Assembly (NCBI GenBank): GCA_035711845.1
Contig: DASTBU010000063.1
Location: forward strand, 1-30,058
Origin: DASTBU01 sp035711845
GTDB lineage: Bacteria > Acidobacteriota > Vicinamibacteria > Vicinamibacterales > 2-12-FULL-66-21
DNA length: 30,058 bases
Reading direction: 5' to 3'
In this document: piece by piece, positions 7,544 through 13,417 of the stretch
Layout: each line of letters starts with the position of its first letter
Position numbering within the stretch: the first letter of the stretch is position 1
Notes under the pieces: model-generated
What the model saw: only the letters and a program-made list of their open reading frames with translations
The model's database searches: none
What the model was told of the DNA's origin: nothing
Program-made: the position numbers and the translations under genes

Positions 7544-7659
7544 GTCCCGTGGATTTTACTCCCAGCGGTTATTCTGCGGGCAGGTAACGCTGACTTCCCG
7601 CTGGTTGGATTGTTCCTAATCAACGCCATTGCGTTACGGCTCGACCTGCCCAAGAGTGA

Positions 7660-7671
7660 TTAATCGATTAA
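7660..7671. promoter_or_regulatory. AT-rich 12-bp palindrome
   Basis: TTAATCGATTAA is a perfect palindrome in GC-rich surroundings, 117 bases upstream of the kinase start. It contains the TAA stop of micro-ORF copy 3. A separate 8-bp inverted repeat, GGGCAGGT (7578-7585) with ACCTGCCC (7644-7651), lies between it and the kinase gene. Either could be a regulator site; nothing identifies the regulator. Confidence 0.35.
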
Positions 7672-7745
7672 GCAACCTGTCGAAGTCCGTCAACCCGTCT
7701 GAGCCATCCGCCAATCCGGTTCCAACTCGCGAAAATCCGGCTCAC
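7668..7745 (-). CDS. Repeat element copy 3: 25-codon micro-ORF after integrase remnant
   Basis: The DNA element lies at about 7689-7749. The frame is 78 nt, GTG-AGC start and TAA stop. The peptide begins VSRIFASWNRIGGWL, continues RRVDGL and ends Gln-Val-Ala. Its GTG overlaps the TGA stop of the tyrosine-recombinase frame (GTGA), the usual layout of translationally coupled genes. The distal block differs from copies 4-6 in DNA (CGTCTGA in place of TGCCGCA on the plus strand) but keeps W-L-R-x-V-D-x-L. This is the only copy with a recombinase beside it. Confidence 0.5.
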   Translation of the reverse strand: MSRIFASWNRIGGWLRRVDGLRQVA

Positions 7746-8193
7746 CACCTAACCTTTTCCTTAGTACCACTTACCTCCTCTCCAGCTTCGGGCGTTGCCC
7801 ACATGTTGCCCCGCTCTGCGGCGGAAGGCGGCAATTCCAGCAATCGAATCGCGGCTTCGATCGCGAGCGACTCAAATGCATATACTGCTGCGTCGTACCG
7901 AGGTCGCGATGGCCGGCGAGTTTCTGCACCGCTCGCGCGGGCGCGCCGCGCATCGAGAGGTGCGAGCAGAACGTGTGTCGCAAGACATGCGGTCACGGGT
8001 GACGCGGCTTGTGACCGGTTGCGAGCCCTGCCTTGCGCGTCGCGCGCTCGAGCAGGTACGCGAGCATGTTGGCCCTGAGCGGCTGACCGTTCTTCTGACA
8101 CAGCACGCGTGCGCCCTTCAGGTGCCGATACCGCTGCAGCGCATTCGCGAGTCGGGTCGTCATCGGGACGTACCGCACGCGATTGCGATGACT
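7742..8193 (-). pseudogene. Decayed tyrosine recombinase (integrase), C-terminal part
   Basis: Three adjoining pieces reconstruct the catalytic C-terminal half of a phage-type integrase. From the right: RVRYVPMTTRLANALQRY and VLCQKNGQPL (8178 leftward); then, after an in-frame TGA at 7993-7995, HVLRHTFCSHL with the H-x-x-R motif, KLAGHRDLGTTQQYMHL with the second His and the Tyr nucleophile; then, after a one-base frameshift near 7865, IEAAIRLLE and a tail ending KVRW. The N-terminal half with the first catalytic Arg is missing; a TGA closes the frame at 8194. The gene is therefore dead. It belongs to a recombinase type common in Acidobacteria. Its stop codon lies inside repeat copy 3, which ties the repeat family to this recombinase. 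Confidence 0.88.
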
Positions 8194-8333
8194 TCAAGGC
8201 CGGCGTGGTCCGCCTGGTGGTCGACTAGCGAGGACCGTCGGCGCCGTGGCGCGCCACAAGCACCGACCGCGGGACACGCCGCTCGATCCAGCAGGATCCT
8301 GGCTAGGCGAGGCTCGTAGAGTTGTGCCCCTCT

Positions 8334-9428
8334 CTACCGCAACGGCCTTGACTTCTGGCCCGGGCCGCCGGTGCCGTTGCGCACGTCCGCGGCCGTGACC
8401 TCGTCGACGCCGCGCGGCCAGCGGCGCTTTAACGGGTCCGCGACGTTGAAGGTCAGGCGGCCGATGCGGCTGATCTCCATCTCGACGTGGTCGCCGTCCT
8501 GCAGCGCGCCCAGGCCCTGGTGGTTGGTGCCCATGAAGAGTACGTCGCCCGGCTCCACCGGCGTGATCGCCGTGGCCCAGGCGATCGATTCGGCGATCGA
8601 GTGCGCCAGGTCGCTGGTGTTGTAGTTGGGGCGCAGCTCGCCGCTGACCCAGAGCTTGATGTCGAGGGCCTGCGCGTCGCCGACCTCGTCCTTGGGGACG
8701 ATGGCGGGGCCGATCGGCGCGAAGCCGTTGTAGGACTTGCCGGCCGAGAGCAGCATCTTCGTGATGTCGCGGCCGCCGCCGGCGCCGCTGGGGGGCATGC
8801 GGGCGGAGACGTCAACGCCGGCGGTGTAACCGAAGACGTAGTCCATGGCCCGCTCTTGGGGGATGTTGCTGCCGGCGCGGCCGAAGACGACGACCAGCTC
8901 GGCCTCGTGGTGGAAGATGTTGGCGTCGATCTCCGGCAGGACGACGGTGCCGCCGGAGCCGAGGATGGCGTCGGTGGACTTGACGAAGCCCCACATCGGC
9001 GCGGGCTTGCGGTGGCCGAACTCGCGGAAGTTGCCGCCCATGGCCAGCAACTTCGCGCGTGGCACCGGCGCCTTGAGCGTCACGGCCTTCAGCGGCTCCG
9101 CGGCGCCCTCGGCAGCCAGGCGCGCCAGCTCCGGCTTGAGCTCTTCGTAGCGCGTGATCAGCGCCTGCATGGCGTCGTGCCCGCCCAAGGGCCGCACCAG
9201 GGCGCTGACATCGACGACGCCGCGCTCGGTCAGCAGGCCAGGCCTGCCCTCGTTGAAGATCACCAGCTTGATTGCCCCTCCCCCCTTGCTTGCCTGGGCC
9301 ACTGCGGCTGTCGGGGTGCCTGCAGTCTCGGAGCCGGTCGGAGGCGCCGGCGAACCGCTACCCATAAGGGCCGCAGTCGCCAGCGATAGAACCGCACAGG
9401 AAACTGTGAGCGATCTTCTTGATGTCAT
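8334..9428 (-). CDS. Fumarylacetoacetate hydrolase-family protein with export signal
   Basis: A 364-residue protein. Residues about 53-340 match the FAH family: the metal-binding pair in HHEAELVVVFG (Glu175, Glu177), the third ligand Asp206 in YTAGVDVSAR, KSYNGFAPIGPAIV, and the closing GDVLFMGTNHQGLG and GDHVEMEI segments. Members hydrolyse or decarboxylate beta-diketo acids in aromatic catabolism; the substrate here is unknown. Unusually for the family, residues 1-25 look like a signal peptide (MTSRRSLTVSCAVLSLATAA), followed by a 25-residue Pro/Thr/Ala linker, so the enzyme is probably periplasmic. AAGGAG lies nine bases ahead of the ATG. It is alone in its unit between repeat copies 3 and 4. 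Confidence 0.9.
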   Translation of the reverse strand: MTSRRSLTVSCAVLSLATAALMGSGSPAPPTGSETAGTPTAAVAQASKGGGAIKLVIFNEGRPGLLTERGVVDVSALVRPLGGHDAMQALITRYEELKPELARLAAEGAAEPLKAVTLKAPVPRAKLLAMGGNFREFGHRKPAPMWGFVKSTDAILGSGGTVVLPEIDANIFHHEAELVVVFGRAGSNIPQERAMDYVFGYTAGVDVSARMPPSGAGGGRDITKMLLSAGKSYNGFAPIGPAIVPKDEVGDAQALDIKLWVSGELRPNYNTSDLAHSIAESIAWATAITPVEPGDVLFMGTNHQGLGALQDGDHVEMEISRIGRLTFNVADPLKRRWPRGVDEVTAADVRNGTGGPGQKSRPLR

Positions 9429-9947
9429 TGCGACGCTCCTTCTTTTGTCTGACGATAGGACGGATCAGGACCCTCTCGCGGGTTGACCATAACGTCCGTT
9501 CTCAGCCCCCGGGGGCGGCCTCCCCTTCGACACCGCGGATGAACCCGTTGTCGGCAGCGATTCTGACCAGCGTGGCGGACGATTGCAAGAGGCACTGGGA
9601 CGCGGGCCTGTTCGGCCGCGCGCCGAACCGACACCTCTCCCCGCGCGACGTCTCGATCGTCAGAAAGCGGCATAAAATTCGGGGATGTCTTGCGATTGAT
9701 CTTCGACCGGATCACGAGCGGATTATTGGGGGCAGGTCGAACGCTCTGTCGCAGATTGGGCGTACGTACGCCGCTCCGAACTCTGTGCCAAGCGTTGACG
9801 CGATAAGACCGGGGAATGTGCGCTCGAACGCCGCCTAGCCGGAACCAGCGGAGTTTTGTCGAGAGGCTGACCGCCACGACTCCATGCTGACCGCAAGCCG
9901 AACCGTTGAGAAGGAAATGGACGCCGGCATTCGGTAGGGACTATCGC
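9429..9947. other. Gene-free stretch
   Basis: No frame in this 519-bp stretch shows protein-like composition or a homologous motif. It contains the Shine-Dalgarno sequence, and presumably the promoter, of the FAH-family gene at its left end, and borders repeat copy 4 at its right end. I see no repeat or RNA structure inside it. Confidence 0.5.
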
Positions 9948-10025
9948 TCACGCCGCCCGTCTGAGCACGTCAACCTGCCGCAACCACCCGTCGGGCTGGT
10001 TCCAACTCGTGAAATTTAGGCTCAT
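9948..10025 (-). CDS. Repeat element copy 4: 25-codon micro-ORF with ATG start
   Basis: The DNA element lies at about 9969-10029. The frame is 78 nt, ATG-AGC start and TGA stop. The peptide begins MSLNFTSWNQPDGWL, continues RQVDVL and ends Arg-Arg-Ala-Ala. This is the copy with the best start codon. Compared with copy 5 it uses GTT for GTG, GAC for GAT and AGA for CGG at aligned positions, all synonymous. No promoter is recognised. Confidence 0.55.
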   Translation of the reverse strand: MSLNFTSWNQPDGWLRQVDVLRRAA

Positions 10026-10117
10026 CACCATCACGTCCAGCGCCATCAACAACTTGCCGTGTGTGGCTGCGGCGACCGCGGACAGGAATCGAACCGCGTG
10101 CGAACCGCTGCTGCGGG

Positions 10118-10330
10118 TCAGTCGCTGGACGCGCGCTTCCGCGCGGATTCGCGGCCTGCGCGACGCGGCGTCTTCTGCCTCTTCGCTCGCTGCGGTTGCG
10201 GGAGACGCACCGTCGCATTGGTGTCGATCACCGAACGTGCGAGGTCGAACTCCTCGCCCAACGCCTCATACGCTCCCCCGTAGTCGGCGTTCCTGCTCCA
10301 CCGGCCATGGAGAACAGCAATCTTCGTCAC
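10118..10330 (-). CDS. Possible broken HigA-like antitoxin coupled to vapC
   Basis: The frame of 70 residues starts at a GTG that overlaps the vapC stop by GTGA and is preceded by AGGGA. Residues 1-36 (VTKIAVLHGRWSRNADYGGA, then YEALGEEFDLARSVI) resemble the leader helix of HigA/XRE-family antitoxins, which typically read AY.AL..EF.LA..LI before the helix-turn-helix. After about residue 38 the product turns into a basic, low-complexity tail with no helix-turn-helix. Another frame further on contains a stretch (VQRLTRSSGSHAVRFLSAVA) with the spacing of a final HTH-domain helix, so a frameshift in an ancestral antitoxin gene is likely. Family assignment is tentative. Confidence 0.4.
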   Translation of the reverse strand: MTKIAVLHGRWSRNADYGGAYEALGEEFDLARSVIDTNATVRLPQPQRAKRQKTPRRAGRESARKRASSD

Positions 10331-10755
10331 GGCTTGTCCCTGCGCTGGCGTTGGGCAGCCACGCCCTTCCAATCCTCAACCTTCAAACCAGGCACTCGCT
10401 GAAACTCGCTGGTGTTGTGTGTGACCAGCGTGAGTTCGCGCGCCCTGGCCTGCCCCGCGATCAACACATCGTACGGGCCGATCGGCGTCCCTTTCGACGC
10501 GAGCTGCGCTCTGATCTGCCCAGCCTGCCGGGCGTCCTCCCCATCGAACTCCAACACTGAGAACTGAAGCGCATCCACACGGGCGACGTTCTGCTCGACC
10601 CGCTGACTCTTGAACGCCCCGTAGTACAGCTCGTGGATGACGACGGCCGAGACAGCAAAATCGCGAGGCGCGTGGCGACGAACACGCTTGGCGATCGGCG
10701 ACGTCGTGTCATTCAGGAGAGCAATGATGGCGTTCGCGTCCAGGAGATATCGCAT
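10327..10755 (-). CDS. vapC: VapC-type PIN-domain ribonuclease toxin
   Basis: A 142-residue PIN-domain protein starting MRYLLDANAIIALLN. The acidic metal-binding residues are visible: Asp6 in LLDAN, Glu42 in IHELYYG and Asp96 in GPYDVLIAG; the fourth position falls in VTHNTSEF, the usual T-x-N-x-x-EF closing motif. VapC toxins are Mg-dependent RNases, often cutting tRNA or rRNA. It follows vapB with a one-base overlap (TGATG), so translation is coupled, and it is followed by a GTGA-coupled small frame at 10330. All key residues are intact, so the toxin is probably active. The pair sits alone between repeat copies 4 and 5. Confidence 0.93.
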   Translation of the reverse strand: MRYLLDANAIIALLNDTTSPIAKRVRRHAPRDFAVSAVVIHELYYGAFKSQRVEQNVARVDALQFSVLEFDGEDARQAGQIRAQLASKGTPIGPYDVLIAGQARARELTLVTHNTSEFQRVPGLKVEDWKGVAAQRQRRDKP

Positions 10756-11000
10756 CAGCGGAACACCTTGCCCAAGCCACGTCGCTCCGTCGCTTCAGGC
10801 TGTTCGTGCACCGCCGACACGAAGTCTTCGTCGACGTCTCCGGCGAGCGCATCGAGCCACTCCCATGACTCGGGAACCGGTTCCAGCACGATCGCACGGC
10901 CCCGCCGTCGGATGCGGACCTCACCGGCATCGACACGAAACGCACGCGGCAGCCGCACCGCCTGCGATCGCCCCGACCAGAAGACTTTGGCCGTTTCCAT
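10755..11000 (-). CDS. vapB: VapB-type antitoxin (AbrB/SpoVT fold)
   Basis: An 81-residue antitoxin. The N-terminal 45 residues form a swapped-hairpin AbrB DNA-binding domain with the characteristic METAKVFWSGRSQAVRLPRA and VRIRRRGRAIVLEP motifs. The C-terminal part (SWEWLDALAGDVDEDFV) would wrap around the VapC toxin. The ATG at 11000 is preferred over the longer frame because GGAGGG precedes it at a good distance and the family begins here. Two direct ATATACC heptamers at 11021-11040 lie just upstream and are plausible operator half-sites for autoregulation. Confidence 0.92.
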   Translation of the reverse strand: METAKVFWSGRSQAVRLPRAFRVDAGEVRIRRRGRAIVLEPVPESWEWLDALAGDVDEDFVSAVHEQPEATERRGLGKVFR

Positions 11001-11020
11001 CCGTGCACCCTCCGCGTGAG

Positions 11021-11040
11021 ATATACCAAACGAATATACC
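11021..11040 (-). promoter_or_regulatory. Direct heptamer pair upstream of vapB
   Basis: ATATACC occurs at 11021-11027 and 11034-11040 on the plus strand (GGTATAT on the coding strand), 13 bp apart, about 1.2 helix turns. It lies 21-40 bases before the vapB start, where the -10 region would be expected. Binding by the VapB-VapC complex is inferred from position only. Confidence 0.5.
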
Positions 11041-11070
11041 ACGCTTCGGGCTCACGGTCGTCACGTCGGC

Positions 11071-11148
11071 CTACGCCGCACCCCGGAGCGCATCCACCTG
11101 CCGCAGGCAGCGCTCCAGCTGGTTCCAACTCGTGAAATTTAGGCTCAC
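11071..11148 (-). CDS. Repeat element copy 5: 25-codon micro-ORF
   Basis: The DNA element lies at about 11091-11153. The frame is 78 nt, GTG-AGC start (an ATG stands one codon earlier) and TAG stop. The peptide begins VSLNFTSWNQLERCL, continues RQVDAL and ends Arg-Gly-Ala-Ala. The DNA also folds: GGAGCGC (11085-11091) pairs with GCGCTCC (11110-11116), and TGCC pairs with GGCA inside that. A second perfect stem stands immediately before the start codon (next entry). The element lies 71 bases upstream of vapB on the same strand, so read-through from it could feed vapBC. Confidence 0.5.
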   Translation of the reverse strand: MSLNFTSWNQLERCLRQVDALRGAA

Positions 11149-11180
11149 CATCCTTCGCTCTCGATAGGAGGCGAAGGATG
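11149..11180. repeat. Perfect 10-bp stem at the start edge of copy 5
   Basis: CATCCTTCGC (11149-11158) and GCGAAGGATG (11171-11180) with a 12-nt loop. On the minus strand the stem abuts the GTG start of micro-ORF 5 and contains GAAGG, the only Shine-Dalgarno-like sequence there, so it would be masked when folded. Copy 6 has an equivalent structure at the same place. Confidence 0.7.
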
Positions 11181-11287
11181 CCACCATTGCGCGAAGCGCG
11201 AAGGTGGCCAGCTCCCGACTGCCATTCAGACTCGCCCCGGAACACCTCGTGAAGCCGACGGCGACAGCGCGATGAGAGCTGCGGATG

Positions 11288-11698
11288 TCATCCCACGAGC
11301 GGTGTGGACACCCCGAGCTTGAACCCGTCCAAATCGTTGAACTGGAACATGCGCGCGCCCCACGGACGGTCCGCCGGCTCACTCAGCAGCGTTCCACCCG
11401 CGGCCTTGATCCGCGCAGCAGCCGCGTCCACATCGGCAGCGCCCGCCACGTTGATCTGCAGGTAGAAACCCTGTCCCTTGATCCGGTCCCAACCGAGCTT
11501 GCCATCGTCCTGGTTGAGGACGATGCGGCAATCACCCGCGGCGACCACCGCGGCGGCGACCTTCCCTTCGTTCTCGAACGTCTGAGCCACCGCGAAGCCG
11601 ATGGCATCCCGGTAGAAGCGAATCGACGCCTCCAGGTCCTTGCAGGTGAGCGAGCAGCCCAGATTGGTCGCAGTGATTGCGGCCGTGGTATCGGTCAT
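11288..11698 (-). CDS. VOC-family (glyoxalase-like) protein
   Basis: A 136-residue single-unit vicinal-oxygen-chelate protein. It shows two beta-alpha-beta-beta-beta modules: NLGCSLTCKDLEASIRFYRD then GFAVAQTFE in the first, and QINVAGAADVDAAAARIKAA, GGTLLSEPADRPWGARMFQF and NDLDGFKLGV in the second. Members include glyoxalase I-like enzymes, dioxygenases and antibiotic-binding proteins; the ligand here is unknown. A complete set of metal ligands is not obvious, so a binding protein is possible. GGAGGGATCA precedes the ATG. It is the only gene between repeat copies 5 and 6. Confidence 0.9.
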   Translation of the reverse strand: MTDTTAAITATNLGCSLTCKDLEASIRFYRDAIGFAVAQTFENEGKVAAAVVAAGDCRIVLNQDDGKLGWDRIKGQGFYLQINVAGAADVDAAAARIKAAGGTLLSEPADRPWGARMFQFNDLDGFKLGVSTPLVG

Positions 11699-11806
11699 TG
11701 ATCCCTCCGGTGATCGTAATGAATGTCGAGGATGGTGCGTTCAACCGAGAAGGAGCGAGTGTACGGTGAGATTCGGTCGGACGCAATCCAGGGGTTGGGC
11801 CGAGCA

Positions 11807-11884
11807 TCATGGCGCGATCCGCAGTGCCTCAACCTGCCGCAGCCAGCCCTCCAACTGATTCCCACTCGCGAAAATGCGGCTCAC
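11807..11884 (-). CDS. Repeat element copy 6: 25-codon micro-ORF
   Basis: The DNA element lies at about 11829-11889. The frame is 78 nt, GTG-AGC start and TGA stop. The peptide begins VSRIFASGNQLEGWL, continues RQVEAL and ends Arg-Ile-Ala-Pro. The conserved Trp8 is Gly here (TGG to GGG), which suggests either relaxed constraint or non-coding status of this copy. It stands 109 bases upstream of the VOC gene, on the same strand. Confidence 0.45.
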   Translation of the reverse strand: MSRIFASGNQLEGWLRQVEALRIAP

Positions 11885-11922
11885 CAGCCTTCACTCGCTC
11901 TGCCGGGCGAGGCTCCGGCTGG
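11884..11922. repeat. Composite hairpin at the start edge of copy 6
   Basis: CCAGCC (11884-11889) pairs with GGCTGG (11917-11922), and CTCGC (11894-11898) pairs with GCGAG (11907-11911) inside it. The structure adjoins the GTG of micro-ORF 6 exactly as the 10-bp stem adjoins copy 5, but the stem sequences differ. The structure is therefore shared although the sequence is not. Confidence 0.55.
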
Positions 11923-12119
11923 CGGTCAAGCTCTCAATCATCGACGGAGGCTGCAGGTAAGGACTTCACCTCCGCGCCCTCCGATAGTCGCAGAATATGC
12001 GTCCCCGAAGCCGGTGGCGGCAGTACGTCCTTCAGCGTGTCGCGCGAGGCGGTTCGGCGCTCGAATGGAGCCCAGAGAAGCGCGGGCGTCCAGATGAGTG
12101 TTTCATCCATAGTGCCAGA

Positions 12120-12355
12120 TCACAACCACCACCTGATCGAGCGACGCGTTGCCGCTGGTTGCGCGGACCAGAGCGCGCAGGCCTCCGGCGCGAGCGCCGG
12201 ATCACCTTCGGTTCGCACGATCAGGAACTGGGCGAGGTCCGTCACGCTCGATTGAGCGACATCGCGTCTGTTCTTGGTGCCTGGCAACGCGTCGTCGCAT
12301 TGCGCGATCGCGGGATCAAACGCTGACTTCAATTCAAACTGATCCTCGCGACAAT
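12120..12355 (-). pseudogene. Possible coding remnant downstream of the M23 gene
   Basis: One minus-strand frame reads like a real protein from about 12350 to its TGA at 12120: QFELKSAFDPAIAQCDDALP, then DLAQFLIVRTEGDPALAPEA and CALWSAQPA. It has balanced composition and GC-rich third positions. No start codon with a ribosome site is visible, and extending the frame rightward runs into the M23 gene in another register. It could be the 3' remnant of a gene cut off by the M23 unit, or chance. I do not recognise a family. Confidence 0.3.
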
Positions 12356-13417
12356 CTATTTCGCATCGAAGAGCTTGCCTCGAGAGAGTGGACTCTCGAT
12401 GTTTTGAAACCTGAACGGCAGCGGCTGGTCCTGAAAGAGGCGGGGGCCTGACTGAAGTTGATAGTGCAAGTGTGGTCCGAATGAGTCTCCCGAGTTTCCC
12501 AACTTTCCGATCACCTGGCCGGCGACGACCCGGTCCCCTGCTTTGACGGTGACAGAGCCTGGCTGCATGTGCATCATGACGCTGTATTCGGTGTTGCCGT
12601 GGTCGATGATCACGCAATTGCCGGCATACGCCATCACCGGATCCCGTAGTGGCAGGTACCCACTGTTGTCAGGCGCCTGTCCCGGGTGCGCGTTACCAGG
12701 TACGTCATTGCGGGCGTAGGCCACCGTTCCAGCCGCGGGTGCAAGGATCTCGCGGCCCCAGCCAGCGGCCGACTCATTCTCATTGGCATCGTTCAGCTGC
12801 TCTGCATAGTTGGAATCCAAGCCGCGCATGTCGATGGCAAAGGCATTCCAATAGCCGTTGTGGCCGCCGTTCGTGATCCAGTCCTGCCCAAGAACGCCCT
12901 TGCCTCGAAAGGGGGAGCTGAGCGATGTCTTTTGGTGGTAGGTTCGAATCGGAATCCCCAATGTCCGTTCGGCTCGACGGCCCTTCATATCTGCGACTGT
13001 AAGCCGGACTGTTGCGGAGTCGATCGCCAGTGCTTGGGGATGGCGATAGTAAAAGCGAAGGTCAAATGCTTCGGGCAGCGTAAACGCACGTGTCGGCGAC
13101 GCCAGCGGCGTGCTCGGTTCGATCCGGTAGCTCACCCGTTTGATTTTTTCCAGCATTGCCGTCGTCCAATCCTGCCGATCGACGATCGATCCGGCGGAGG
13201 ACAGTTGCACGCGGGCGGACATCGGGGTGAGCTGGCAATCCGTCTTACAAAGCGCCGCGAGATTGAACACGAATGATGACGTTCTAGCATTCCCTGGATC
13301 GTCGACCTTGTACACAATTGCCGGAACGACCTGGAGGCGAAAGTCGGGCTCACCGACCTGTGAAGGCGCGACGGCAATCAGGGACGCAAGCACAATCGAC
13401 GGCGGCAGACGCTTCAT
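12356..13417 (-). CDS. Secreted M23-family (LytM-like) metallopeptidase
   Basis: A 353-residue protein. Residues 1-20 (MKRLPPSIVLASLIAVAPSQ) form a signal peptide; residues about 25-165 form a beta-rich N-terminal domain with one Cys pair (CKTDC); residues about 175-345 form the M23 catalytic domain. Zinc-binding motifs are GGHNGYWNAFAIDM (His186, Asp196) and FGPHLHYQ (His318), with catalytic His283 in MMHMQPGS. The GDRVVAGQVIGKLGNSGDS loop is typical. Such enzymes cleave peptidoglycan cross-links or glycine-rich peptides. The start at 13417 is favoured by AGGAG about ten bases upstream. It is the only intact gene between repeat copies 6 and 7. Confidence 0.92.
   Translation of the reverse strand: MKRLPPSIVLASLIAVAPSQVGEPDFRLQVVPAIVYKVDDPGNARTSSFVFNLAALCKTDCQLTPMSARVQLSSAGSIVDRQDWTTAMLEKIKRVSYRIEPSTPLASPTRAFTLPEAFDLRFYYRHPQALAIDSATVRLTVADMKGRRAERTLGIPIRTYHQKTSLSSPFRGKGVLGQDWITNGGHNGYWNAFAIDMRGLDSNYAEQLNDANENESAAGWGREILAPAAGTVAYARNDVPGNAHPGQAPDNSGYLPLRDPVMAYAGNCVIIDHGNTEYSVMMHMQPGSVTVKAGDRVVAGQVIGKLGNSGDSFGPHLHYQLQSGPRLFQDQPLPFRFQNIESPLSRGKLFDAK

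Noticed and set aside
6431..7663. A 410-residue plus-strand open frame
   Set aside because: It is antisense to the catalytic domain of the kinase at 4625-7543, whose motifs are unmistakable.
10075..10110. A tRNA-like T-loop motif (GGTTCGATTCC on the minus strand)
   Set aside because: The flanking bases cannot form a T stem and no acceptor or anticodon arm is present. A similar motif at about 1550-1570 fails in the same way.
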